The notes below the pieces were generated by a model, which did not search any database, was not told the DNA's origin, and saw only the letters and a list, made by a program, of their open reading frames with translations. This document shows, one piece after another, positions 48,596-58,374 of a DNA stretch of 64,000 nt (position 1 is its first letter; each line of letters opens with the position of its first letter). The DNA is from Clostridium sp. (GTDB lineage: Bacteria > Bacillota > Clostridia > Lachnospirales > Lachnospiraceae). The DNA is taken from the NCBI GenBank assembly GCA_031275405.1, contig JAISOV010000034.1, positions 27,877 to 91,876 on the forward strand. The letters are read 5' to 3'. The position numbers were made by a program, and so were the translations under genes.

Positions 48596-49849
48596 ATGTC
48601 TAAAAAGAAAATTGTTTTGGCATATTCTGGTGGGTTAGATACTTCTGTGATGGTAAAATGGCTACAAGAAGAGCAAAGTTATGACGTAATAACGCTAACC
48701 ATTGATCTTGGACAAGGGAAAGAGCTGGAAGAGGTAGCAAATAAGTCGAGGAATCTTGGAGCTATTGAAACGGTTGTTATAGATGCAAAAGACATCTTTG
48801 CAGAAAGTTTTGTTGCTCCAGCTTTGCGAGCTGGAGCATTATATGAAGGAGAATATCCGTTAGCGACGGCATTGGCGCGCCCGCTGATCGCCAAATTTCT
48901 TGTTGATACTGCCAACAAATATGGCGCCAATTCTGTAGCGCACGGATGTACCGGGAAGGGTAACGATCAAGTTAGATTTGAAATAACAATAGGAATTTTG
49001 GCCCCTGAGCTTAAAGTTTTAGCTCCCGTACGCGAGTGGAAAATGAACAGGGAAGAAGAACTCGAATATGCTCGTAAATTTGGCATTGAAGTTTCGCAAG
49101 AAAAGACTCTTTTTAGCGTTGATCAAAATCTGTGGGGGCGCAGTATAGAGGCAGGCATTCTTGAAGACCCCTGGTGTGAGCCGCCAGAAACTGCATATGA
49201 GTGGACAAAATCATATGTAAATGCGACGCGAGAAGCTCTTGAAATTGAGGTGACATTCGATAAGGGCGTACCGACCGCGATAGATGGGAAAAACTATTCA
49301 TTAGTACAAATCATAGAAAATTTAAATTTTTTGGGTGGAAGTTACGGGATTGGCCGAATTGATCATGTGGAAAACAGGCTCGTTGGCATTAAAACGCGTG
49401 AAGTTTATGAGGCACCCGCCGCAGTTCTATTGCATGCAGCTCATCGTGCAGTAGAAACGTTGACTTTATCTAAAGAACAAGCCAAACTAAAACAACATAT
49501 CTCAAAAGAATATGCTGATATGGTATACAACGGGCTTTGGTTTTCTTCCTTGCATCAAGATATGTTGGCATATTTGAGCATGAACCAAAGATTTGTAAGT
49601 GGCATTGCGAGAATCAAGTTAATGCCCGGAAATTATTCAGTAGTTGGCAGAAAGTCGGATTTTTCCTTATTTAATCCACGACTTGCTACATACGGGAAAA
49701 ACGACGATTTTGATCACACGGCAGCAGTTGGTTTTATAAAAGTATTTAGTAATAGTGTGGTCAATCAAGCGCATATACAGTTGATTGACCAATTACCCGT
49801 TACACGGGATAAAAACTTGCTCAATGAGATAAATAAGGAAGATATTTGA
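48596..49849 (+). CDS. argG: argininosuccinate synthase
   Basis: KIVLAYSGGLDTSVMVKWLQE, GALYEGEYPLATALARPLIAK, HGCTGKGNDQVRFE, LWGRSIEAGILEDPW. Confidence 0.95.
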   Translation: MSKKKIVLAYSGGLDTSVMVKWLQEEQSYDVITLTIDLGQGKELEEVANKSRNLGAIETVVIDAKDIFAESFVAPALRAGALYEGEYPLATALARPLIAKFLVDTANKYGANSVAHGCTGKGNDQVRFEITIGILAPELKVLAPVREWKMNREEELEYARKFGIEVSQEKTLFSVDQNLWGRSIEAGILEDPWCEPPETAYEWTKSYVNATREALEIEVTFDKGVPTAIDGKNYSLVQIIENLNFLGGSYGIGRIDHVENRLVGIKTREVYEAPAAVLLHAAHRAVETLTLSKEQAKLKQHISKEYADMVYNGLWFSSLHQDMLAYLSMNQRFVSGIARIKLMPGNYSVVGRKSDFSLFNPRLATYGKNDDFDHTAAVGFIKVFSNSVVNQAHIQLIDQLPVTRDKNLLNEINKEDI

Positions 49850-50661
49850 ATATGCCTAAAGTTATTAAAGAAATAAATAAATATATGAGTTTAGAGTTCG
49901 CATTCATCCGCTTTACTTTAATAGAATTAATGCAGTATAAGATTAACTTTTTTATTCGCTCTATTTATGAATTGATGGAAACGGCTACAACCCTGCTTTA
50001 TTTTTGCATAGTTTTGGGCAAAGTCGGAAATATAGCGGGATGGTCTATTGGTCAATTGGTATTCATTACTATTTATGCATTTTTAATTGATAGTCTATGT
50101 ACACTATTGTTTATTGGGGGTATGAGTAGCATACCCCCGCAGATTGAAGAAGGCAAGTTTGATTTAATGCTTTTGAAACCAATTAACACCCAGTATTACA
50201 TTTTTTTTCACCGCCCGAATCCAGCACAAATATTTAACACAATTATCGGAATTGTTGGACTTATTTTTACAACAGTGTATTATCATATATCTCAAGACAT
50301 CTATAGCGTTTTTCTTTTTGTAGTCAGTACCCTTTCATCTATGGTGATCATGTATTGCGTATTATCAATTATAATTCACTTGTCATTTTGGTTTATTAGA
50401 ATAGGAAATTTATGGTCTATTGTATTTACTTTCCATATGGCGGCAACAAGACCAGCTGCTATTTATAATAAAGGTATGAAAATATTTATGACGTTGATTA
50501 TTCCTTCAATAGTTGTATTAAATGTGCCAGTTGAAATTATCAGTAATAATAAAGATAACTTACTTTGTTATATCTCTCTTCCTGTTGCTCTGGTGTTTTT
50601 GATATTAAATCACGTAGTGTCACAAGCCGGGCTAAAACGTTATACAAGTGCTGGTAGTTGA
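49846..50661 (+). CDS. ABC-2 type (DUF990-like) transporter permease, set 1
   Basis: Six-TM protein followed by ATPase and second permease; ends QAGLKRYTSAGS, similar to RGLRKYQSTGS of set 2. Confidence 0.8.
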   Translation: MNMPKVIKEINKYMSLEFAFIRFTLIELMQYKINFFIRSIYELMETATTLLYFCIVLGKVGNIAGWSIGQLVFITIYAFLIDSLCTLLFIGGMSSIPPQIEEGKFDLMLLKPINTQYYIFFHRPNPAQIFNTIIGIVGLIFTTVYYHISQDIYSVFLFVVSTLSSMVIMYCVLSIIIHLSFWFIRIGNLWSIVFTFHMAATRPAAIYNKGMKIFMTLIIPSIVVLNVPVEIISNNKDNLLCYISLPVALVFLILNHVVSQAGLKRYTSAGS

Positions 50662-50800
50662 GTTGATCTTTACCCGTAGCATCGAAAATAATGGTAAGTC
50701 TTTTGCGAAATTGAATGCGTCAACCAATTTTATAAGAGGCTTATTATTGCTCACCTTCGAAGAAGATGTAGAATAAAATGATAGGAGGCGTTGGGAAGTT

Positions 50801-51787
50801 ATGTCAGAATGTGTTATTATGGTAAATGAATTAACGAAATCATTTAAAACATACAACAAAGGCAAGGGTTTATTAGGCTCATTAAAAAGTTTAGCACGCA
50901 GAGAACAAATAGACATATTTGCAATTAGCAATGTGTCAATTACCATTAATAAGGGGGAAATCGTTGGGCTTTTGGGGTTAAATGGGGCTGGCAAAACTAC
51001 TTTGATAAAATTGCTAACTGGTATCTTATATCCAACATCGGGGCAGATTTCAGTTCTAGGGTACAATCCGTTTGATAAAAAAAAATCTTTCTTAAAAAAA
51101 ATCGCTTTAGTCACAGGCAGCAAAGGGCAACTTTTTTGGGACATAAATGCGGATGATAATTTTGAATTGCTAAGAGAAATATACGAAATCGGCAAAGATG
51201 ATTACGAATATTACTTGGATGATATTACCAAAAAACTGAATATTAATCATTTGATGAAGACACAAATAAGACGTTTATCTTTAGGCGAGAGAATGAAAAT
51301 GGAAATCACTGGAGCATTAATGCATCTGCCGGAATTAATATTCTTAGATGAACCTACGTTAGGATTAGATGTTAATGCGCAGGAGGAATTGCGATCTTTC
51401 CTAAATCATTATGCCAAAGTTAATAATTGCACAATTATAATTACAAGTCACAATTTGGAAGATATAGCACAAATGTGTACACGATTAATACTCATTAACA
51501 ATGGTGGAATACATTATGATGGTTTGACCATAGATTTTTACAATATGTATGCTAAACTTAAAAATGTTGAAATTGAATTAAAAGATATATCCAAATACAA
51601 AGGAGACTTCTGTAATGCGCATAATGTTAAAGGAAATAGAATTACTTTCAATATAGATAATGATATTGTTACCTCTACGATACAACAATTGTTTGAAAAA
51701 TATACCAGCGATATAATAGATGTAAAAATAAGCGAACCAAAATTAGAAATTTTATTAAAAAACATATTATTTGGGAGAACACAATGA
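50801..51787 (+). CDS. ABC transporter ATP-binding protein, set 1
   Basis: GLLGLNGAGKTTLIKLLTGIL, RLSLGERMKMEITGALMHLPELIFLDEPTLGLD. Confidence 0.95.
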   Translation: MSECVIMVNELTKSFKTYNKGKGLLGSLKSLARREQIDIFAISNVSITINKGEIVGLLGLNGAGKTTLIKLLTGILYPTSGQISVLGYNPFDKKKSFLKKIALVTGSKGQLFWDINADDNFELLREIYEIGKDDYEYYLDDITKKLNINHLMKTQIRRLSLGERMKMEITGALMHLPELIFLDEPTLGLDVNAQEELRSFLNHYAKVNNCTIIITSHNLEDIAQMCTRLILINNGGIHYDGLTIDFYNMYAKLKNVEIELKDISKYKGDFCNAHNVKGNRITFNIDNDIVTSTIQQLFEKYTSDIIDVKISEPKLEILLKNILFGRTQ

Positions 51788-52584
51788 TGAAACGTGTGCA
51801 ATTGTTAAAAACTGAGATGATTCGCGGATTCATGTATAGATTCGATGTGTTTTTAGGTCTGCTCTATCCGGCAATTCGTTTCTTTGTACAGTTTTCTTTT
51901 TGGACATATATATATAATACGAATAATAATGCTGACGTTCTTTTTGGATTTGATAGACGGACAATGGTAAGCTATTTTTTCATAGGTTATATCATTACAT
52001 TGTTTAACAAATCAGATGCAATGACCTTAGGAAATGAAATTAAGGATGGGAAAATAGATAGAGATCTGTTAAAACCCATAAATTATATATGGTATAGGTT
52101 TATGCGAAATATTGGAAATAAAATATTCCCTGTAATGTTATTAATTCCGTTTATTGTGTTTTTCTCTTTGGTTTTCCCCAATTACGTATTTTTCAACGTC
52201 TCTGTAAATAGCATGATTTTATTTTTTTTGTTTTTGCTAATGGGATTTATAATAAATTTTTTTATAGATTTTATTATTGGAACTACGGCTTTTGTATTTG
52301 ATGATGTCTGGGCAATCAGTGCTTCCATAAATCATATAAAAAGATTTGTAGCGGGTGAGTTCTTACCTCTTAGCATCTTGCCTAATATATTAACGATGTG
52401 GCTTAGCTATTTACCATTTCAATACATAATATATTACCCTGCTTTGATTTTAGTTAAGCAGATAAATCGTTATGAATTAACTAAAAATCTTCTAATAGGA
52501 GTTCTCTGGACTTTTCTACTATATATAATTACTATTTTTGTCTGGAGAAAAATGATTAGGAAATTTTCGGCATTTGGTGGTTAA
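51784..52584 (+). CDS. ABC-2 type transporter permease, set 1
   Basis: Six-TM ABC-2 protein; overlaps the ATPase stop codon. Confidence 0.8.
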   Translation: MMKRVQLLKTEMIRGFMYRFDVFLGLLYPAIRFFVQFSFWTYIYNTNNNADVLFGFDRRTMVSYFFIGYIITLFNKSDAMTLGNEIKDGKIDRDLLKPINYIWYRFMRNIGNKIFPVMLLIPFIVFFSLVFPNYVFFNVSVNSMILFFLFLLMGFIINFFIDFIIGTTAFVFDDVWAISASINHIKRFVAGEFLPLSILPNILTMWLSYLPFQYIIYYPALILVKQINRYELTKNLLIGVLWTFLLYIITIFVWRKMIRKFSAFGG

Positions 52585-52676
52585 AACAGAAAATTTTATA
52601 GTATTATTCAGTACTTATCTCGTTGATTTTTTTAAGTTCCGTAATTAATTACAATTTTTTTGAAGGGAGATTAATT

Positions 52677-52904
52677 GTGATATTTAATGAAATACTAAAA
52701 CTAATACAGGATGTTGCAAGTGAGAAAATGATTGAGCTAAATGCAGATAGCCTTTTGTTAGAGGACATTGATTCTATCACATTTATTAAAATTGTTATTC
52801 AGTTGGAAAGCAACTTTTGCTTTGAGTTTGACGATGAGATGTTATTACTTGCGGCCTTTCCTACCGTTAAGTCAATGATTGACTATGTAGAGTCCAAAAT
52901 ATAA
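52677..52904 (+). CDS. acyl/peptidyl carrier protein 1
   Basis: EILKLIQDVASEKMIELNADSLLLEDIDSITFIKIVIQLESNFCFEFDDEMLLLAAFPTVKSMIDYVES; phosphopantetheine Ser in DSI; GTG start with RBS. Confidence 0.85.
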   Translation: MIFNEILKLIQDVASEKMIELNADSLLLEDIDSITFIKIVIQLESNFCFEFDDEMLLLAAFPTVKSMIDYVESKI

Positions 52905-53165
52905 AAAAGCCCTAGAAGGCACTCAAAGATGAAAATTTTACCACTGAGAGACTGAATAATCACATATACGCACACTACTGATTTCTTTCTATCCGTATTG
53001 GAAAGTCATCCGATGAACGCGTTCCTTTGGGTTTACGAGAATTTTATTGAGTTAGTCATTTGTAATGATAACGTGATGTCTGATTTCGAGTTTTAGATGT
53101 TTTTAAGACTTGGTGGTGTCCCTTTGTTCGTGTATCAAGGGTTCATCGAGATGCGGTTTTGCTAC

Positions 53166-53198
53166 ATCATGATTTTATCAAGCCGGCAAAATCATGAT
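53166..53198. terminator. hairpin between set-1 and set-2 regions
   Basis: ATCATGATTTT-atcaagccggc-AAAATCATGAT, 11-bp perfect arms. Confidence 0.45.
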
Positions 53199-53254
53199 CT
53201 TTTGAATGGAATCATTTTCTAAGACACTATGGTTACTTGCTTTACAGGGGGAAT

Positions 53255-54064
53255 ATGAATAAAAAAATAACCAATGCAATCTTGATTTATAAGACTCTTG
53301 CGGTTAATTCTTTCAATCAAAGGTATGCCTACATGTCCGGTGTGTGGATACAGATACTTGGAGGGGTTCTCTTTGTATTTATGCAGGGCAGTTTGTGGAG
53401 GACACTCATTCAAACAGGCTATGCACAGGTAACATTGAAAGAAATGATGTCCTTTGTGGTAATCAATGCTTTTGTAGGCTATGCCACCAACTTTAGGGTC
53501 ACCAGCATTATTTCCGATAGGGTTCGGGATGGAATGATAGCTATGGATTTAATTCTTCCGGTCGGACTGAAAGGGAAATTGTTTTTTGAGAATATCGGAG
53601 CAAATCTCTTTGACTTGGCTTTTTCTGGAATACCGGGGCTTTTTACAGGAGCGCTTTTATGCGGCGTGGTGATTCCGGTTGGAAACTTTAATTTAGTATT
53701 TTTTTCTATTACTGTCTTACTGGGAGTGGCAATCTCCTATCACATGATTTACCTTTTTGGATTGTCTGCTTTTTGGCTGATAAATCCTTGGTACATTCCC
53801 ATACTGGTGGGAGGTCTTACAAAGCTCTTTGGCGGAAGTGTCATCCCCTTGTGGTTTTATCCGCACTGGCTCTTGTCTCTTTGTGCTATCCTGCCTTTTC
53901 GGTTCATCAGCTATGAACCGATTCAGATATACTTAGGGAGGTATGGCGCGAATCAGGCCATGAACTGTGTACTTATGCAGATACTCTGGCTGGTGATTTT
54001 CATGGTGACAGAAAAGCTGGTGTGGTTAAAAGCAAATAAAAAAATATTTGTTCAGGGCGGATAA
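53255..54064 (+). CDS. ABC-2 type transporter permease, set 2
   Basis: MNKKITNAILIYKTLAVNSFNQRYAYMSGVWIQILGGVLF..., six-TM DUF990-like. Confidence 0.8.
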   Translation: MNKKITNAILIYKTLAVNSFNQRYAYMSGVWIQILGGVLFVFMQGSLWRTLIQTGYAQVTLKEMMSFVVINAFVGYATNFRVTSIISDRVRDGMIAMDLILPVGLKGKLFFENIGANLFDLAFSGIPGLFTGALLCGVVIPVGNFNLVFFSITVLLGVAISYHMIYLFGLSAFWLINPWYIPILVGGLTKLFGGSVIPLWFYPHWLLSLCAILPFRFISYEPIQIYLGRYGANQAMNCVLMQILWLVIFMVTEKLVWLKANKKIFVQGG

Positions 54065-54887
54065 AGAGAAAGGAAGGTCTGGCATGAAGATATTTTCAAC
54101 CTGGAAAATGTTTATTGCGTTGAAATATAAAGTAGTGTTTGAATATAAAAGCGCCTTTTGGGCAGCCGCTTTTTCACAGATTCTTTGGTATGGAGCGGAT
54201 TTTTTACTGATGTGGGTGCTGGTCGCCAGGTTTAAGGATCTGGCAGGATGGAGTGCGGATGAAATTATATTTTTGTATTCTATTCAGCTGCTTACTTATG
54301 CGTTCGCGGGTACGTTTTTCTTCAATAGCTGTATCAGTCTTAGCGGACGTGTCCAGTCGGGAGCCTTTGACGATTCCCTGATGGTTCCTGTGCATCCGCT
54401 GTTGTATGAGGTGATGTCCAATTACAACACGGATTATATCAGGCATATTGTTCTGGCAGCCGGGGTATTTGCCGTAAGTTTGGTACGCTTAAAGCTGGAT
54501 CTGAACGTGATGAAACTGTTGTTTCTGCTTTTATTTCTCTTGGGCGGCACGCTCATACATGCAGGGGCGCTTCTGATATTTTCAGCGCCTGACTTTTGGA
54601 TTATCAAAGGGGACAAGCTTCTAGACCTTTTTTATTACGAAATTATAACATTTATACGCTATCCTATTACGATATATCCGGCGGTGCTTCAGGGAATGCT
54701 GACGTTTGCGCTTCCATACGCGTTTATCAATTTCTTTCCGGTTCAGTACTTTTTGAGTAAAAACGATTTTTCATTTTTTCATCCTTACTTTCAGTACTTC
54801 ACTCCCGTGGTGGGCGGCACTATGTTCGGCGTGGGTGTGTTTTTGTGGAACAGGGGTTTGAGAAAATACCAGAGTACAGGTTCATAA
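54048..54887 (+). CDS. ABC-2 type transporter permease, set 2
   Basis: Six-TM; ends RGLRKYQSTGS. Confidence 0.8.
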   Translation: MFRADKEKGRSGMKIFSTWKMFIALKYKVVFEYKSAFWAAAFSQILWYGADFLLMWVLVARFKDLAGWSADEIIFLYSIQLLTYAFAGTFFFNSCISLSGRVQSGAFDDSLMVPVHPLLYEVMSNYNTDYIRHIVLAAGVFAVSLVRLKLDLNVMKLLFLLLFLLGGTLIHAGALLIFSAPDFWIIKGDKLLDLFYYEIITFIRYPITIYPAVLQGMLTFALPYAFINFFPVQYFLSKNDFSFFHPYFQYFTPVVGGTMFGVGVFLWNRGLRKYQSTGS

Positions 54888-54896
54888 GGAGGATGT

Positions 54897-55889
54897 ATGG
54901 CTTTTATCGAAGTAAAAAATATCACAAAAAATTATCAGATCTTTAAGAGAGAAAATGGTTTTAAAAATAGCGTCAAGTCTCTCTTTTACAGGGAGTATGA
55001 ATTAAAAGAAGCTGTTAAAAATGTGAATTTTGAGATAGAAAAGGGGGAGACTGTGGGATACATCGGGATGAACGGCGCGGGAAAATCCACGACTCTTAAG
55101 ATGTTGGCCGGGATTCTCACTCCCACTGGCGGAACGATTCACGTGGGCGGAATTGTTCCCTATGAACGGCGAAAGGAAAACGCTATGCAAATGGGAGCCG
55201 TATTCGGGCAGCGTTCCAGATTAAACTGGGATTTGCCAATGACAGATACTTTTGAGCTATACCGGCGCATGTACAACATTGATAGCGTTCATTATACCAG
55301 GAATGTCCTTTATTACACGCAGCTTTTGGAAATGGGCGAATTTCAAAACCGTCCGGTACGGCAGTTAAGCTTAGGAGAAAAGATGCGTGCGAATCTGGCG
55401 CTGGCATTTCTCCACAACCCTAAAGTGGTCTATTTGGATGAGCCGACCATAGGACTTGATGTGGTAGCCAAAGCCAGAATCAGGGAATTTATCCGCGAAA
55501 TCAACGAAGGGGAGAAAACCACGGTCATACTCACCACCCACGATATGGCGGACATAGAAAAAATATGCGACAGGCTTATCTTTCTGTACAATGGGGAGGT
55601 ATTTTACGACGGGCGCCTTACGGAATTCAAAGAAGCTTATGGCTATGTTTATAAAATCAGCGTTGTCTGTACACAGGATTTAGAGGCGAGACAGGGGCTT
55701 TCCCTTATATCGTCCGAACATAACAAATATGTTTTTGAAGGTGACAAGCGCAGTCTTGGCATAGAACAGGCATTGGCGTCTGTAATGGGACAGGGTAAAA
55801 TGATAGCTTCCCTGCAAGTGGAAGAAGCTTCAATAGAGAAGATTGTCATGAATATCGCCGAGGACGCAAAACAGAAATCCAATCATTAA
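54897..55889 (+). CDS. ABC transporter ATP-binding protein, set 2
   Basis: GYIGMNGAGKSTTLKMLAGIL, RQLSLGEKMRANLALAFLHNPKVVYLDEPTIGLD. Confidence 0.95.
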   Translation: MAFIEVKNITKNYQIFKRENGFKNSVKSLFYREYELKEAVKNVNFEIEKGETVGYIGMNGAGKSTTLKMLAGILTPTGGTIHVGGIVPYERRKENAMQMGAVFGQRSRLNWDLPMTDTFELYRRMYNIDSVHYTRNVLYYTQLLEMGEFQNRPVRQLSLGEKMRANLALAFLHNPKVVYLDEPTIGLDVVAKARIREFIREINEGEKTTVILTTHDMADIEKICDRLIFLYNGEVFYDGRLTEFKEAYGYVYKISVVCTQDLEARQGLSLISSEHNKYVFEGDKRSLGIEQALASVMGQGKMIASLQVEEASIEKIVMNIAEDAKQKSNH

Positions 55890-55904
55890 GAAAGGAATGT
55901 AGTT

Positions 55905-56171
55905 ATGGCATATGCTATGAAAAGGGTTATGGAAATTTTGTCCAACATTTTGCACAGAGAATAAGATGAGATCAGGCATATCGATGCAGACACCAATTTA
56001 GAGACTTACGGCTTAGAATCTATAGAAGCTATCAAGCTGGTGGTTGCCTTAGAAGAAAGCTATGGGTTTGAATTTAATGACGAAGATTTGCTTTTTGATA
56101 AGTTTAACACCATCCATAAACTGTCAACCTTATTAGATGAGTACCTCGGAGGTTGCGAAGAAGCTGATTAA
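55905..56171 (+). pseudogene. acyl carrier protein 2 interrupted by in-frame TAA at codon 20
   Basis: MAYAMKRVMEILSNILHRE*DEIRHIDADTNLETYGLESIEAIKLVVALEESYGFEFNDEDLLFDKFNTIHKLSTLLDEYLGGCEEAD*. Confidence 0.85.
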
Positions 56172-56193
56172 GAGAAAGAGAGAAAATGGGACA

Positions 56194-57777
56194 ATGTCTA
56201 CGGCAGATTATTATAATCAGGAATCCATGATGCTTATTTCCAATATTACTTTGGAACCTTATTTTTCTTCCCAGCTTCAAATTATGTTTGAAAATCACAA
56301 GACAGTCTTGCGTTTATCAACGCTGCCATATGAGGATTTTCTCATAGCAGAGAAAAAAGCAGAATTGGAATGTGTGGATACCATCCTGCTGTGGTTAGAC
56401 TTTTACGCCCTTTTTCCCGATATTTCTAACGAGATTCTAACGAACCAAAGGCAGGCGGGGGAAACTTTGGACGGACTTTTGGAATTTTTCACGGACTTTA
56501 TCAACCGCCTTGTAAAAGTCTGCACTGCTAGAGTGATTTTTTTTGGCTTTGAAGATTACTCTGCGCACATTTCGTCCATATGGGGAAGCGTCTACTGCCA
56601 ATATCACATGACTGACCGACTGAACCAGGGAATTTACGAGGCCTTTTCCGACCGGATTACAGTCATTGACCTAAAACGGATGATAGCAAAAAATGGAATC
56701 TTAAATTCCTTAGATGGTAAGCAGAAATATCGCTGGGGAAATCCTTACAGCCAGGCATTGCTTCAGGAATCAGCAGCAGAAATTTACAGACAATACGCCG
56801 CCGCCCATGGGATTTCAAGGAAATGCCTTGTTTTGGACTGTGACAATGTACTTTGGGGAGGTATCTTCTCCGAGGACGGCATGAAAAATCTAAAGCTGGG
56901 GGAACTGGGTACGGGAAAGCGCTTTCAGGATTTTCAGCGCTTTTTGCTTCAGCTTTATTCTTGTGGGGTCATGCTGGCAGTCAGCAGTAAAAATGACTTG
57001 GACGATGTGCTTACAATGTTTCGGAAGCACGACGCAATGCTTTTAAAAGAAAAACACATCTCCTGTTTTGAGGTAAATTGGAACAATAAATGTGATAATC
57101 TAAAAAAAATTTCCGAACTACTCAATATTGGATTGGACAGTATGGTTTTTATTGACGATTCTGTGTTTGAAATAGAAGCTGTTCGTATGACGCTTCCTAT
57201 GGTTCATACAATTTTGTATGAAAATCATACCATTTATGAGAATTTAAATTGCTTTCACATTTCTCCTAATGTGACTGTCCAGTCAGTGAAAATCCGCAAT
57301 GAGACCTACCAAAGTGACTGCAAAAGGCGGCAGTTAAAGAAAGAGTGCCAGACTTTTGAGGATTATCTGAAAAACCTCCGCGTGGAGCTTGCGATTCGCA
57401 GGGCGGATGAACCCTCCCTCAACCGTATCTGCGAGCTTTCCCAGAGGACAAATAAATGTACAAATGGCAGGCGTTATACGGTTAATGAGTTAAAAGCGGA
57501 GATAGAGGGAGGACTTCAGGTGTTTTCCGTGCATGTGTCGGATAGGTTCAGCAATTTAGGACTGGTCGGGGTTATAGGAATACAAGGCAGGGTCTTAAAA
57601 CTGTTTTGTCTCTCCTGCCGGGCGCTTGGAAGAAAAATTGAGGATGGAATGCTAGAATATATTGGAAATTCTCATTCCATCCGTGAGGTGAATTTTATTG
57701 AAACGTCTAAAAATAGAGCCTTAAATCAGCTGCTGAATCATTTTTTAAATCAAATCTCTGATAAAAATGGGCAATAA
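56194..57777 (+). CDS. FkbH-like HAD-superfamily (HAD-IIIC) enzyme, putative glyceryl-ACP synthase
   Basis: KCLVLDCDNVLWGGIFSEDGMKNLKLG, LAVSSKNDLDDV, MVFIDDSVFEIEAVR; SGNH-like N-term, GNAT-like C-term. Confidence 0.9.
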   Translation: MSTADYYNQESMMLISNITLEPYFSSQLQIMFENHKTVLRLSTLPYEDFLIAEKKAELECVDTILLWLDFYALFPDISNEILTNQRQAGETLDGLLEFFTDFINRLVKVCTARVIFFGFEDYSAHISSIWGSVYCQYHMTDRLNQGIYEAFSDRITVIDLKRMIAKNGILNSLDGKQKYRWGNPYSQALLQESAAEIYRQYAAAHGISRKCLVLDCDNVLWGGIFSEDGMKNLKLGELGTGKRFQDFQRFLLQLYSCGVMLAVSSKNDLDDVLTMFRKHDAMLLKEKHISCFEVNWNNKCDNLKKISELLNIGLDSMVFIDDSVFEIEAVRMTLPMVHTILYENHTIYENLNCFHISPNVTVQSVKIRNETYQSDCKRRQLKKECQTFEDYLKNLRVELAIRRADEPSLNRICELSQRTNKCTNGRRYTVNELKAEIEGGLQVFSVHVSDRFSNLGLVGVIGIQGRVLKLFCLSCRALGRKIEDGMLEYIGNSHSIREVNFIETSKNRALNQLLNHFLNQISDKNGQ

Positions 57778-58374
57778 CGCATGAAAACAAACGTGAAATA
57801 TCTTGTGGGTCTCCTCTTAAAGTACCAAGACCGGGTAGCTCGGAAAATGGAGGCTTTTCAATAGGTGATTTGTTTAGAAAAATTAAATTCATTTTACAAA
57901 AAAAATTATAGATATGCAGAAATCCGGCTGATAGGCAGTGTATGTGTGAAGTTTCTATTTTTTATCATACAATCAGTGTTTTGGAAAATTATATATTATC
58001 TTAATCGCCGCCATCCTTTTGTACAGCTTCAGCCGCGAGAGGAAATTCTTTGATATCCTCGGCCACATGAACGATGGGATATACGTCGGGCAGAGAGCAT
58101 AAGGCATGGAACATACAAGGATTCAAGCAAACGACATGACTTCGCGCCGTTGGCTTGGGTTTTTTGCTCCCAATTCCACCCGTCAACCGAAGATCGTGGA
58201 AATAGATTGTTTCGGAGGCGTTTTTGGTGTATCATGACATTATAACAATTAGCACCGGTATCGGGTGCGGTTCCTCTCGATATCGTGCCGGTCAGGGGTG
58301 AAAGGCGGAAAGAATTGCATTCTTTCCGCCGGAGATTTGTACTGCCCACAAAGTATCCGGATTTTGGAAGGAGC

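Noticed and set aside
57865-58053. 62-aa ORF after FkbH
   Set aside because: No RBS-supported conserved features visible; likely decayed intergenic sequence.
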